A stretch of DNA of 64,000 nucleotides from Anisus vortex (Eukaryota; Mollusca; Gastropoda; Planorbidae): the NCBI GenBank assembly GCA_949126835.1, contig OX421508.1:11963994-12027993 (forward strand), read 5' to 3'. Below are positions 12,460 to 21,757 of the stretch, in pieces (the stretch's first letter is position 1; each line of letters starts with the position of its first letter). The notes beneath the pieces were generated by a model. It did not search any database. It was not told the DNA's origin and saw nothing but the letters and a program-made list of their open reading frames with translations. Position numbers and translations under genes: made by a program.

Positions 12460-12850
12460 AAACTAAGGTTATTACAGAACAATAAAATAGACAATGATAG
12501 TGAACTCTTACAAAAAGACCTAGGGGAATTACGAAATTTGGAAATCTAATTGGAGTAGGTCTTTTCACTCTGTAAACTGACATCTGTTAAAAGTTTACAG
12601 GAAATAGAAATAATTACAAACTACTTCATTCTTGGTAAAGACCTAACCCAAACTAAAAATGCAAAGTACTTAGGAGTAAAAAATAATGATACATTCATTA
12701 TCTCGGAATCAACATATTGATGAAGTAAAGAAACTTTTACAAATGTAATATAAAACTAAAATGGTATCTTACATTAGTGAGATCTATACTAGAAAATACA
12801 TCTTCGGTATGGCAACTGTCATGTGTTGGGGTCAAGAACAAGTGAAAAGG
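12460..12850 (+). pseudogene. Fragment of the CR1/Jockey-group LINE found at the left edge
   Basis: The sequence follows the LINE at 1165-1560 closely but with many changes: TAGAACAATAAAGACAGGAA there against CAGAACAATAAAATAGACAA here, then ACAAAAAGACCTAG in both, and later TACATTAGTGAGATCTATAC against the ACATTAGTTAAACATATACT of the first copy. It covers the RT thumb region only and is frame-broken. Confidence 0.75.
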
Positions 12851-13455
12851 GTGGAATTATAAGGAGCAAGGGGTGTCCAGGAGATTAGTCCTGGGGTCGC
12901 TTTCTAATTTTTGGAGTAGGTGCACCGTAGAGAGAAATTCTGATATTTTTATTCGTTTTCCGACGAATCTTAGTGGCTGTCACACATCTGCTGATATGAA
13001 TTGTTGTAATATTAGCTCAACTCGGACAATCACTTCACAACACTCAATAGGAATAAATCGACTGTGTCAACTGAGTCAAAGGACAAATTCCTGCCTCCGA
13101 CTATACTAACTTAGTATATGACATGAATATGATCTAAATGGTATGTTATTATAATATAACAAGTGCAATATGTTATTTCTAAATACTTGGAAGAGCCTAA
13201 GACCTAAAAAAAAAAAAAAAACACAACCGCGCGCGTCGGATGCCCAAAGCGAACTGTTTGGTGTCTCGATGAGCTGAGTACGGGATGTGGAGGTGTGGAT
13301 AAGTATTCTGAATTGCGTCCACCAACTGCCGCTGACCCAGGGTGGGGTTAGGGGCAGCTTATAACATGCAAGTTCGTGAGATGCGTTATTTATAGACGTT
13401 GACCCGCGTATGTAATATATAAGATAAGAGGAGATAGTATTTCCTTATTACAAAC
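12851..13455. other. Intronic DNA with a GC-richer patch, unclassified
   Basis: A poly-A run at about 13206-13222 is followed by a GC-richer stretch (cgcgcgcgtcgg to ggggttaggggcagc, 13225-13360) that I could not assign. On the minus strand the region begins the intron after lectin exon 2 (donor GAAG/GTTTGT at 13456/13455). Confidence 0.4.
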
Positions 13456-13587
13456 CTTCGCAATCCTTTTTGGCGTCAGAGAAATTCATTCGTTTTTCTG
13501 ACCAATATAAGCACATTCGTTCAAAGTACAATTGAAACCATTCAAACTCAGGCTCATTACGACATGCGTGAGCATTCACGTCATCAG
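13456..13587 (-). CDS. C-type lectin exon 2 (first half of the CTLD)
   Basis: A 132-bp exon between a pyrimidine-rich acceptor (ttatcttccttag) and donor GAAG/GTTTGT on the minus strand, phase 1 at both ends. Translated, it gives 43 full codons with CRNEPEFEWFQ, then CLYWSEKRMNFSDAKKDCE. This is the standard opening of a C-type lectin domain: a leading Cys, the Trp before Cys-Leu-Tyr, and the DAK..C helix. It joins exon 1 in frame (TN-A-DDVN) and exon 3 in frame (DCE-A-RGARL). It is too short to stand out as an ORF and is recognised by motif and splice phase together. Expression is not shown. Confidence 0.85.
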
Positions 13588-13855
13588 CTAAGGAAGATAA
13601 TATCTCGTTTTATAATCAAGTTTAATGTAGTATAATAAATGAAACAAATAGTTAAAAAAAAACATGTTAAAATATGTATGTATTGTATTTTTAAATTTTC
13701 ATAACTTAGTTTATTATAAACTTATTGATTAAAAAAGTAAATAATGACAGCTTAAAACAATGTATTATTATGCATAAAGGCTTATATATCAGTAATAAAA
13801 AAAATGTTAAGTGACGAAACTATTATTAAATAATAACCATTGAAATCAATATCCT
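13588..13855. other. Intronic AT-rich DNA
   Basis: It contains the exon 2 acceptor tract. No other feature is seen. Confidence 0.4.
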
Positions 13856-14382
13856 TATTGCACAAGCTTTCCTGGCTCCGTTAAAAAAATATTGGCAAGT
13901 CCTAGCAAGTATTCTATTACGTTTCTACTACTATCAGTTTGAATGATCTTATTAATTCTGTTATCAGTTTCCACATACTTTTTGTCTTTTACAGGTGGCT
14001 AGTCTCCACGAACGAATTGTTCATTTACCAAGTCACGTTCTTTCTGAACCACTCGAATCCCATCAATGAATTTCCAATTATAAGAGTGATCCTTCCCGAA
14101 TTCAGCCTGTAACCTTCGATGGGCTGCTTCACTGCGTCATTTCATACACAGAACACCTTGGAGAAGGAAATAATGCACGACGTCTTGTTAAATTTCTATT
14201 TTGACGTCCCACATAGAGTTCCACAAACCAGTTGAGTATTGGAGTGACCTCATCCATAATCGCATTACCCATTGCCTCGAAACACACATCTAAGTCTTCT
14301 TTTGGAATAAAAGAGTTCATAACAATCATTCTCGCCACCGATGCACATTCTGGATCAGCATTATATGTGGAAAGCAATTTTA
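13856..14382 (-). pseudogene. MULE (Mutator-like) transposase relic, C-terminal half
   Basis: Minus-strand reading gives LLSTYNADPECASVARMIVM, then FIPKEDLDVCFEAMGN and LNWFVELYVGRQNR..RRRALFP (14129-14377). Further on come RRLQAEFGKDHSYNWKFIDG and the C-terminus with NVIEYLLGLANIFL ending in a stop near 13860. This order (helix with VRM-like motif, F-x-P, YxGR, RR..LFP, then HP.IWK-like and the EYL end) is the downstream half of FLYWCH-type MULE transposases common in animals. Internal stops and frameshifts show decay. The upstream half resumes at 15643 beyond a nested LINE. Confidence 0.75.
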
Positions 14383-14392
14383 CATTTACCAG
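14383..14392. repeat. Target-site duplication CATTTACCAG (left copy)
   Basis: CATTTACCAG flanks the nested LINE at 14383-14392 and 15633-15642 as a perfect 10-bp direct repeat. The LINE 3' end also has CTGGT, so the exact border is uncertain by about 5 bp. Confidence 0.8.
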
Positions 14393-15632
14393 ACTTTAAA
14401 CCTTACTTCAACGGAGTGATCGAATCGAGACTAATCTCTTAGGATTCGGGGGACAAACACACTTGTACTACGCAGCACAGCTAGATCACCGTATAGGTTC
14501 GTTGTAAACCGTTGACCGTTCCCATCCACTCTTTCCTTCTGCAAGGCAGGGCAGTCTAAAAGCAAATGCTCGACCGTCTCTTCTGCTTCAAAGCAATGTC
14601 GACACCGCGAATCGAAATTGGGCCTAAATCGTCCGAAATAGGCAACAACAGGACTGTGTCCTGTCCGGAACTGGGCAATCGTTGCCTGTTCTCTCCTGCG
14701 GAGTTTCCACCACGGATCAGCTCGATTTGGCCGTTTTATTTGCTGTCACACACCTCGGCCATTGTTAGACTCGTCCCAATTCTTCCACCATTGTCTTGAC
14801 TACCACTCACGTATTGATCTGCGGGCAATCTCAAAGGTGGACGGACCCTCCGGAGTGGTTACCAGGGATCCCTTCTTGGCCAAAGCATCCACTATCTCAT
14901 TGCTAGCGACTCCTGCATGACCTGGAATCCATTGCAAAATGACCTTCACCTCGTACCTGAGGATCAGATCGGAAATAGCAGCCAAAAGTCGGACAAGCAG
15001 ATCGGGCCTGACCCCAAGCCGTCGATGGCTTGGAGTACTGAAAGCGCATCACTGAAGATTACCACATCTGCACGAGCAGCTGGTGTTTCTTCTAACGTTT
15101 TCCCTATTGCCATCACAGCAATTCTGATTGCTTCCATCTCTGCATCAAATATGCAGATTTTCCCGCAAGGCCCACTTAGCTCAACCCGTTTTTCATCTGC
15201 CTTGTCGTACGACACAAGAGCACCATACTCAGAACGCGCTTCGGTCCCACTGATCGCGCTCCCATCAGTGTATGCCTCAACGAATCCTTAATACGCCTCT
15301 CAGTCAGGCAAGCGCTGGGTCCGACTGCTTCCATCAGGTTCGTCCGTATCTCTGGTAGGTTGAAAGATAGGTGAGGAGGAGGTTCCACTCCCGTCCGCAG
15401 GGGCATGCACTCGACCGAGAGTCCGATCTCTGCGCTGAGCATCAATGCATGGTGCATGAAGGACTGCATTGAGATCCGTGCACTTCCCTCCCAGGAATCT
15501 ACGAGCTTCCTGAGAGGCGAACTTTCCTCCAACCGTTTATACCACTCGTATGCAGTGATAACGGCCCTTTTTCTTCTCGCATTCAGAGGCGGCACGTTTG
15601 TCATGATTTCCACAGCCGATGTCGGGGCGGTT
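14393..15632 (-). mobile_element. 5'-truncated RNase-H LINE nested in the MULE transposase relic
   Basis: 1240 bp of the same family as 23690-26230, inserted on the minus strand. It begins inside the region between RT and RNase H (ENN PPLNARRKRAVITAYEWYK-type sequence near 15600) and runs through the RNase H domain to the 3' end. RNase H landmarks are DGS (near 15265), DAEMEAI near 15140, FSDALSVLQAI near 15060 and SNEIVDALAKKG near 14900, so the D-E-D-D catalytic set can be followed by eye, although across frame breaks. A deletion of about 36 bp relative to the other copy lies near 15290. Target-site duplications flank both ends. Confidence 0.85.
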
Positions 15633-15642
15633 CATTTACCAG
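15633..15642. repeat. Target-site duplication CATTTACCAG (right copy)
   Basis: A perfect repeat of 14383-14392. Confidence 0.8.
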
Positions 15643-15945
15643 TCTCTTTCAGAAGTTTTTCTTTTAAATAAAAGAAACATCAATGAATTGCACAAATTGG
15701 AAATGTCGATTTAACAGTTCCAATTGCGGCCTGCTCATAGCCAATAGAAACGGATGACGGATTTAAATTTTGGCCACATTGCTTTGATGGCTTCAAACAT
15801 TCGTAGGAAAGTTTCACTGTCTTTGTTTGGTAGCATAGCGTACAACTAGGCAGCACGAACCCTCCTCTGTCTGCCATGATGACGTAAATTTGTGAAAAAA
15901 AAAGCAGTAGCACAACTGAAGGTTCCGTCTACGTATAATTTTTTT
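15643..15945 (-). pseudogene. MULE transposase relic, central catalytic part
   Basis: Read on the minus strand across two frames: YVDGTFS near 15940 (first catalytic Asp of MULE transposases, usually DGTF), then QIYVIMADRGGFVLP, LYAMLPNKDSETFLRMFEAI and KAMWPKF, then SSVSIGYEQAAIGTVKSTFP (second catalytic region, D/E-x-E-x-A) and a degraded GC.FHLK-like block ending LLKETG at about 15645. The protein then continues at 14382 on the far side of the nested LINE. Frameshifts and stops make it non-functional. It lies in intron 1 of the lectin gene, in the same orientation. Confidence 0.75.
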
Positions 15946-16526
15946 CATTTGGTTACTCTATTTTCTACCTAAACGTGTGTGGCTTAATATTATACACTCA
16001 CACAAACATACACCCGTAAACATAAAAATATCTATGCAAAACACACCTTCTAGAAATATTCCAAAGTCTTATTGATATATATTTGTAAAATCTCTAAAGC
16101 TCTTTCTATACTTTTTCTCTTTTATTCTTTTGTCTATCAAATTAGAAATATAAAACTTGGAAAATATTTTTAATACATGTAGTATGTAGTTCTTTATTAT
16201 CAATTTCTCATTTTTCCTGCCACACATTCTATACTCCGTAAATTTTGACTTCATTCATTTCATTTTTTTTTATTAAGAAATTAAAACCTTAAAACATTTA
16301 AAGTTAAATTTTAAGTTTTCCATTTTTCTTTAACGTACAAAAATGAGTAGTAAAGTATACAGATTATACCTATATGATTCAAACGGACAGTGAAACAGCG
16401 TTCATAAAGTTTCTGTTGCCAAAGAATACTAACTACTTTGTTCGTTAGATAAAACGAAAACCAATAAAACAGTATTACAAGAAAATTTATCTTTACATTT
16501 CCGTTAATTAACAAAAAAATAATTAC
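15946..16526. other. Intron 1 of the lectin gene, AT-rich
   Basis: No feature beyond the exon 1 donor (AATG/GTAATT at 16527/16526, minus strand). Confidence 0.5.
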
Positions 16527-16651
16527 CATTGGTGCAGTTTCCAACACAGAAAATATAGACACTCATAATGGCAGTAATAAGTAAAATAGTCAATGCTTTC
16601 ATCTTGATAGACGTAAACTCTTCAACTTTAGAAAAACTATTTTATAACCAC
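16527..16651 (-). CDS. C-type lectin exon 1 (5' leader and signal peptide)
   Basis: On the minus strand an ATG at 16602 opens 25 codons starting MKALTILLITAIMS and ending CTN before the donor AATG/GTAATT (phase 1). It has a Lys after Met, a hydrophobic core of about 15 residues and a small polar end, as in a cleaved signal peptide. The coding part is 16527-16602. A 49-bp leader reaches back to an acceptor-like TTTTAACAG at 16652, a position kept with identical spacing in the paralog at 44233/44282. So either a 5'-UTR intron ends there or the conserved block is promoter-proximal; a TATAAAA word lies within it at about 16643-16649. It splices in phase to exon 2. Confidence 0.75.
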
Positions 16652-16688
16652 CTGTTAAAATACAAACATAGTTTTATAGGAATATATT

Positions 16689-19012
16689 TACGTATGTACG
16701 TATGTACGTATGTACGCATGTACGCATGTACGCGTGTACGCATGTACGCATGTATGCATGTATGCATGTACGCATGTACGCATGTACGCATGTACGCATG
16801 TACAAATGTACGCATGTACAAATGTACGTATGTACGTATGTACGTATGTACAAATGGAAGTACGCACGTATGTACACATGTACGCATGTACAATTGTACG
16901 CATGTACGTATGTACGTAAGTAGGTATGTACGCATGTACGCATGTACGTATGTAGGTATGTACGCATGTACGCATGTACGCATGTACGCATGTACGCATG
17001 TACGCATGCACGTATGTACGCATGTACACATGTTTGCATGTAGGTATGTACGCATGTACGCATGTACGCATTTACGCATTTACACACGTACGTGTGTACG
17101 TATGTACGTGTGTACGTGTGTACGTATGTACGTATGTACGTATGTACGTATGTACGTATGTACGTATGTACGTATGTACGTATGTACGTATGTACGTATG
17201 TACGTATGTACGTATGTACGTATGTACGTATGTACGTATGTACGTATGTACGTATGTAGGTATGTACGTATGTACGTATGTACGTATGTACGTATGTACG
17301 TATGTACGTGTGTGTGTACGTTTGTACGTGTGTACGTGTGTACGTGTGTACGTGTGTACGTGTGTACGTGTGTACGTGTGTACGTGTGTACGTGTGTACG
17401 TATGTACGTGTGTACGTATGTACGTGTGTACGTATGTACGTATGTACGTAAGTACGTATGTACGTATGTACGTATGTACGTATGTACGTATGTACGTATG
17501 TACGTATGTACGTATGTACGCATGTACGCATGTACGTATGTACGCATGTACGTATGTACGTATGTACGCATGTACGTATGTACGTATGTACGTATGTACG
17601 TATGTACGCATGTACGCATGTACGCATGTACGCATGTACGCATGTACGCATGTACGCATGTACGTATGTACGCATGTACGCATGTACGCATGTACGCATG
17701 TACGCATGTACGCATGTACGTATGTACGTATGTACGTATGTACATATGTACTATGTACGCGTGTACGTATGTACGCATGTACGTATGTACGCATGTACTA
17801 TGTACGCATGTACTATGTACGCATGTACGTAAGTACGTATGTACGCATGTACGTATGCACGCATGTACGTATGCACGTATGTACGTATGTACGTATGCAC
17901 GTATGTACGTATGTACGTATGTACGTATGTACGTATGTACGTATGTACGTATGTACGTATGTACGTATGTACGTATGTACGTATGTACGTATGTACGTAT
18001 GTACGTATGTACGTATGTACGTATGTACGTATGTACGTATGTACGTATGTACGCGTGTACGCATGTACGCGTGTACGCATGTACGCATGTACGCGTGTAC
18101 GCATGTACGCGTGTACGCATGTACGCGTGTACGCATGTACGCGTGTACGCACGTACGCGTGTACGCGTGTACGCATGTACGCGTGTACGCATGTACGCAT
18201 GTACGCATGTACGCATGTACGCATGTACGCATCTTCCCGTGTACGCATGTACGCGTGTACGCATGTACGCATGTACGCATGTACGCGTGTACGCGTGTAC
18301 GCATGTACGCGTGTACGCATGTACGCGTGTACGCATGTACGCGTGTACGCATGTACGCATGTACGCATGTACGCATGTACGCATGTACGCATGTACGCAT
18401 GTACGCATGTACGCATGTACGCATGTACGTATGTACGTATGTACGTATGTACGTATGTACGTATGTACGCATGTACGTATGTACGTATGTACGTATGTAC
18501 GCATGTACGTATGTACGTATGTACGTATGTACGTATGTACGCATGTACGTATGTACGTATGTACGTATGTACGCATGTACGCATGTACGTATGTACGTAT
18601 GTACGTATGTATTTATGTACGTATGTACGCATGTACGTATGTACTTATGTACGTATGTACAGATGTACAGATGTACGCATGTACAGATGTACGTATGTAC
18701 GTATGTACGTATGTACGTATGTACGTATGTACGTATGTACGTATGTACGTATGTACGTATGTACGTATGTACGTATGTACGTATGTACGTATGTACGTAT
18801 GTACGTATGTACGTATGTACGTATGTACGTATGTACGTATGTACGTATGTACGTATGTACGTATGTACGTATGTACGTATGTACGTATGTACGCATGTAC
18901 GCATGTACAAATGTACGTATGTACGTATGTACGTATGTACGTATGTACGTATGTACGCATGTACAAATGTACGTATGTACGTACCTACGTATGTACGCAT
19001 GCACAAATATAC
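16689..19012. repeat. 2.3-kb array of 8-bp units GTACGTAT and its transition variants
   Basis: About 290 tandem 8-bp units. The main variants are GTACGTAT, GTACGCAT, GTACGTGT and GTACGCGT, grouped in blocks: GCAT-rich at 16720-17080, 17520-17720 and 18340-18430; GTAT-rich at 17120-17300, 17880-18050 and 18690-18890; GTGT-rich at 17320-17400; mixed GCGT/GCAT at 18050-18350. Nearly all changes are transitions, so purine and pyrimidine keep alternating. The unit contains no stop in any frame, which produces very long open frames on both strands; they are artefacts. Exceptions such as GTACAAAT break the alternation near the ends. It starts about 40 bp upstream of lectin exon 1. Confidence 0.97.
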
Positions 19013-19116
19013 GCATGTACGTATTCTTATCCGTTGTATGTAGGCCTATATTATATGCATTTTTGCTTGTAAGAATGAATGTATGTGCATGGAACTTGTC
19101 TTCAAGAAAAAAATAA

Positions 19117-19262
19117 TTTCGAAGAAAACAAATCGGACAAAATAATTTACCAGGTCAAAACTGTGCTCTTTGCTCGGAATAAATCTCTGTACATTTTATA
19201 CATCTTTGTTAATCCAATCAGACAAGTGTTATATGTCAATTAAAACTTAATTTAAAATGTCT
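19117..19262 (-). promoter_or_regulatory. Upstream block conserved between the two lectin paralogs, with a CCAAT box
   Basis: About 145 bp matches 45588-45738 closely, with shared stretches such as CAAATCGGACA, TTTATACAT, CTTTGTT and CCAATCAGACAAGTGT. It lies upstream of exon 1 in both copies, on the far side of the simple repeat. Read toward the gene it contains CTGATTGG (19214-19221), the consensus for NF-Y. A promoter role is inferred from conservation and position only. Confidence 0.5.
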
Positions 19263-20330
19263 ATAACGATCAAGCTTTATACCCAACAACGGTAAACTTA
19301 GGCTAGGCGTGTGTTGCAGCTCTGATTTGAATGGTTGAATCAGTGAGTGAAGTTTTTACCTAAATAATTATAAACAGTAGTTAAAACAGTAGTGAAGTGT
19401 GCAAAAGAAGAATGTAAGAAAAGCATGAATTGTATGAGTGGTCAGGAGTTGACAAGGGAGAGAATGACAGTGTGAAAAGCCAGTACATGTTGGATCCTTC
19501 AGATAGAAGGTGGATTTTTTATAATGAGTTCTTTTGGACTAAGGGTATTCAAGTCTTAGAATATTGTTATATAAGTTAATTCTATTTTAAAGAGATACAG
19601 TCAGTGTTCTAGTGAGAAGTAATGTATGGATATTATTGAAGAAACATATAAGTGAAGATTTGAAAGACTGTTGAGAACTGTGTGTAATTATCTTATTTCG
19701 TCCAATGATGTTTTGTATACTATGTAATAAACTTTCATCTGAACCTGATCTAATGTGTGCTCAAGTCTGTGTTACTTAGTATTCAGTAATAATTAATACA
19801 ATACAGTAACAGCGTGTAAACAATATGTATGACCCTCACAGTTTTAACATTTAAATATTTAGTTTCTATTTGATTATTTATACAAACTGTGCAAGTTACA
19901 ATAAATGTCTGAAGTGCGTAAGAAAATAATAAATTTTACTTCAGAGACTATTAATATTTTTTTATTGTAGACTTACTAGCTAAAAGTTAAAGTGTATTAA
20001 CGTATTTTAATGTACTTTATTGCTAAGTCATTAATATGTCATCAACCTAATAACTGAATGTTTTACAAAGCCTTTATATATTTTAGCAAAATAATAATAC
20101 TTCAAATATAATTTGACATATATTATTAATATAGAGCAACATTTTCATAATATTTCTCTTAGGTAAAAAATTATCTCATCTTTTATCATATAAAATAAGC
20201 TACTATGCAAGGATGAGTGTTAAACAGTTTTTTTTTTGCCAATATAGTAATAATACAGGTTTTCCTTACATTCTCCTCTTTTTTTTTGTTTTGCAAATAT
20301 CAAAAGATTAAAAACTTAAGTCAAGGGTCA
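19263..20330. other. Non-coding AT-rich DNA upstream of the lectin gene
   Basis: No gene supported. An AATAAA at about 19725 and a short Cys- and Lys-rich frame near 19390-19470 on the plus strand were seen but have no family match. Confidence 0.4.
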
Positions 20331-20334
20331 TGTC

Positions 20335-20740
20335 ACTGAGTACAAACTGAACTCTAGCTTCAACTTAACTGAATAGACCTAAAAAATCGCACTATTGTAC
20401 AGACAAAACCTTAGTTTCAACTTCAATGAGAAGATCAGAATCATTGCTTTAACGTAACTGAGTAAAAACTGAACCTTATTTCGAACTTACAGAGTACAAA
20501 CTGAACCTTAGCTTCAACTTTACTGAGTAAAAACTGAACCATAGCTTCAACATTACTGAGTACAAACTGAACCCTAGCTTCAACTTCACTGAGTATAGAC
20601 TGAAACTTAGCTTCAACTTTACGGAGTACCAACTGAACCATAGCTTCAACTTTAATGAGTACCAACTGAACCTCGGGCTTCAACTTCACTAAATGCAAAC
20701 TAAACACAAACTACAACGTAACTGTGTTTAAATTGAAACT
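20335..20740. repeat. 33-bp minisatellite (11-codon periodic, minus strand)
   Basis: About ten degenerate units based on ACTGAGTACAAACTGAACCT followed by TAGCTTCAACTTT. Because 33 bp is 11 codons, the minus strand at 20441-20707 reads as an open series of 11-residue repeats like KVEAMVQFVLS. No start context, splice site or family was found, so it is called a repeat and not a gene. Confidence 0.8.
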
Positions 20741-20770
20741 AATCAGATAACGGAAATTTTCTAGAGTAAT

Positions 20771-20851
20771 TTAACCCTTACAGTCCCGGGCGCGTATATA
20801 GCGGAACTGAAGGCAGCATAGATAGAAGTAGGTCGGTACTGGAAGGGTTAA
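20771..20851. mobile_element. piggyBac-like mini-MITE, 73 bp, with TTAA target sites
   Basis: TTAA at 20771-20774 and 20848-20851 flank a 73-bp element. Its ends are CCCTTACAGTCCCGG and, read from the other side, CCCTTCCAGTACCGA. TTAA duplication and ends beginning CCC are the piggyBac hallmarks. It is much too short to code and would be mobilised in trans. Confidence 0.65.
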
Positions 20852-21099
20852 TCTTCTCTCAAGTTAAAAACCTTAGTTTAATTAAATGACATCCCTAGCT
20901 ATATCCTTGTATTGAGTGTACCCATCAAACCCACAAGTATTTTTACAATCGCATTACAGTCTATGTCTAATGTGCCAACAAACAAGCTAGCAATGTATCT
21001 TAATTGACAGTTTAATGTTTAGGTCTTAGGTAAATAGATTCGCTGTCACTAAGCGTTGTCCGGCAATAGCGAGTTTGTATGTTTTGTTGTGAGCTTTTG
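20852..21099. other. Non-coding AT-rich DNA
   Basis: Nothing recognised. Confidence 0.4.
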
Positions 21100-21676
21100 T
21101 ATAGGGCGTTTGCAATCCCGTGACAAAAAGCACGTGATTTGTGTTTACTTTGAGTAATGGTGTACAATTAAATATGGCCGCTGTATTAATAAAGTTTCAT
21201 ATAGGCTCGAGCTTTTTTTAAATGATGTGTTGTGTTTTAAGTCTTATTAAGATTTAAGCTGTATTATGTATGTTAAATAAAATAGGCTATTTTATTATTA
21301 TCATAGACATAGATCATAGACGATGTGAGCCTAATAGTTCCTTGACTAGATAGCCTGTTCACCAACAATATCGCTTGACATCGTAGCCTAGCCTACGAAA
21401 CATTAAAAGTGTATGCCTATAAAGTGAAATTGAAAGTGTAAATAGGTCTAGCCGGCCCTAGCCTAATCACATTAATCAATTAATCTACAGTACTACTATT
21501 TACCTCCTTATTTTTGAGTAGGATAGCCAATATTCAAATGTGAATTTTGCATGATAAAGAAGTAATTTACTTTCACCACGTTATGTTTGTACCTCAAGTG
21601 GGTTCTATATTTACACAAATACGTCACTAAATGTACACAAAAAAACTTAAGCTCCGCCTACTGAAAACGCTCTATA
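21100..21676. mobile_element. Candidate MITE with 15-bp inverted ends and TA target sites
   Basis: The left end TATAGGGCGTTTGCA is mirrored by the right end, which reads TATAGAGCGTTTTCA on the opposite strand (13 of 15 match). TA dinucleotides at both borders would fit a Tc1/mariner-type target. No coding capacity. Confidence 0.45.
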
Positions 21677-21757
21677 TGATAGATGCATTGTTCATTGGTG
21701 TATTATTTTGTTTTCAGATATTTTAGATAATAATTTTTTTTGTAGTAATCTCTAAAC

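Larger units (their letters stand above)
7442..16651 (-). other. C-type lectin gene, incomplete (exons 1-3, last exon not seen)
   Basis: The exons at 16527-16651, 13456-13587 and 7442-7624 join in frame through phase-1 introns to a secreted single-domain C-type lectin: a signal peptide followed by about 105 residues of the lectin fold up to WYPG. Family role: extracellular recognition of sugars or other ligands, often in invertebrate innate immunity or mucus; the role here is inferred. The final part of the domain (EPN/WND loop and last cysteines) was looked for at 2000-7440 on the minus strand without success. It may lie beyond the window, or the gene may be broken by the LINE at the left edge. 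Introns of 2.9 and 5.8 kb consist largely of transposons. A paralogous first exon lies at 44170-44282. Confidence 0.75.

Noticed and set aside
15680..15913. 77-codon minus-strand frame as a separate small gene
   Set aside because: Its second half is one frame of the MULE catalytic region and its first half continues in a shifted frame, so it is part of the transposase relic.
16311..16562. 83-codon minus-strand frame overlapping lectin exon 1
   Set aside because: It is another frame of exon 1 running on into the intron; the signal-peptide reading with a splice donor explains the locus better.
16568..19116. Very long open frames (up to 834 codons) in several frames on both strands
   Set aside because: They arise because the 8-bp repeat has no stop codon in any frame. 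The repetitive MYVCTYVR-like and YIRTYVHT-like products have no family, and all six frames are equally open.
19380..19480. Short Cys/Lys-rich plus-strand frame (VKCAKEECKKSMNC)
   Set aside because: Too short, no family match and no splice support.
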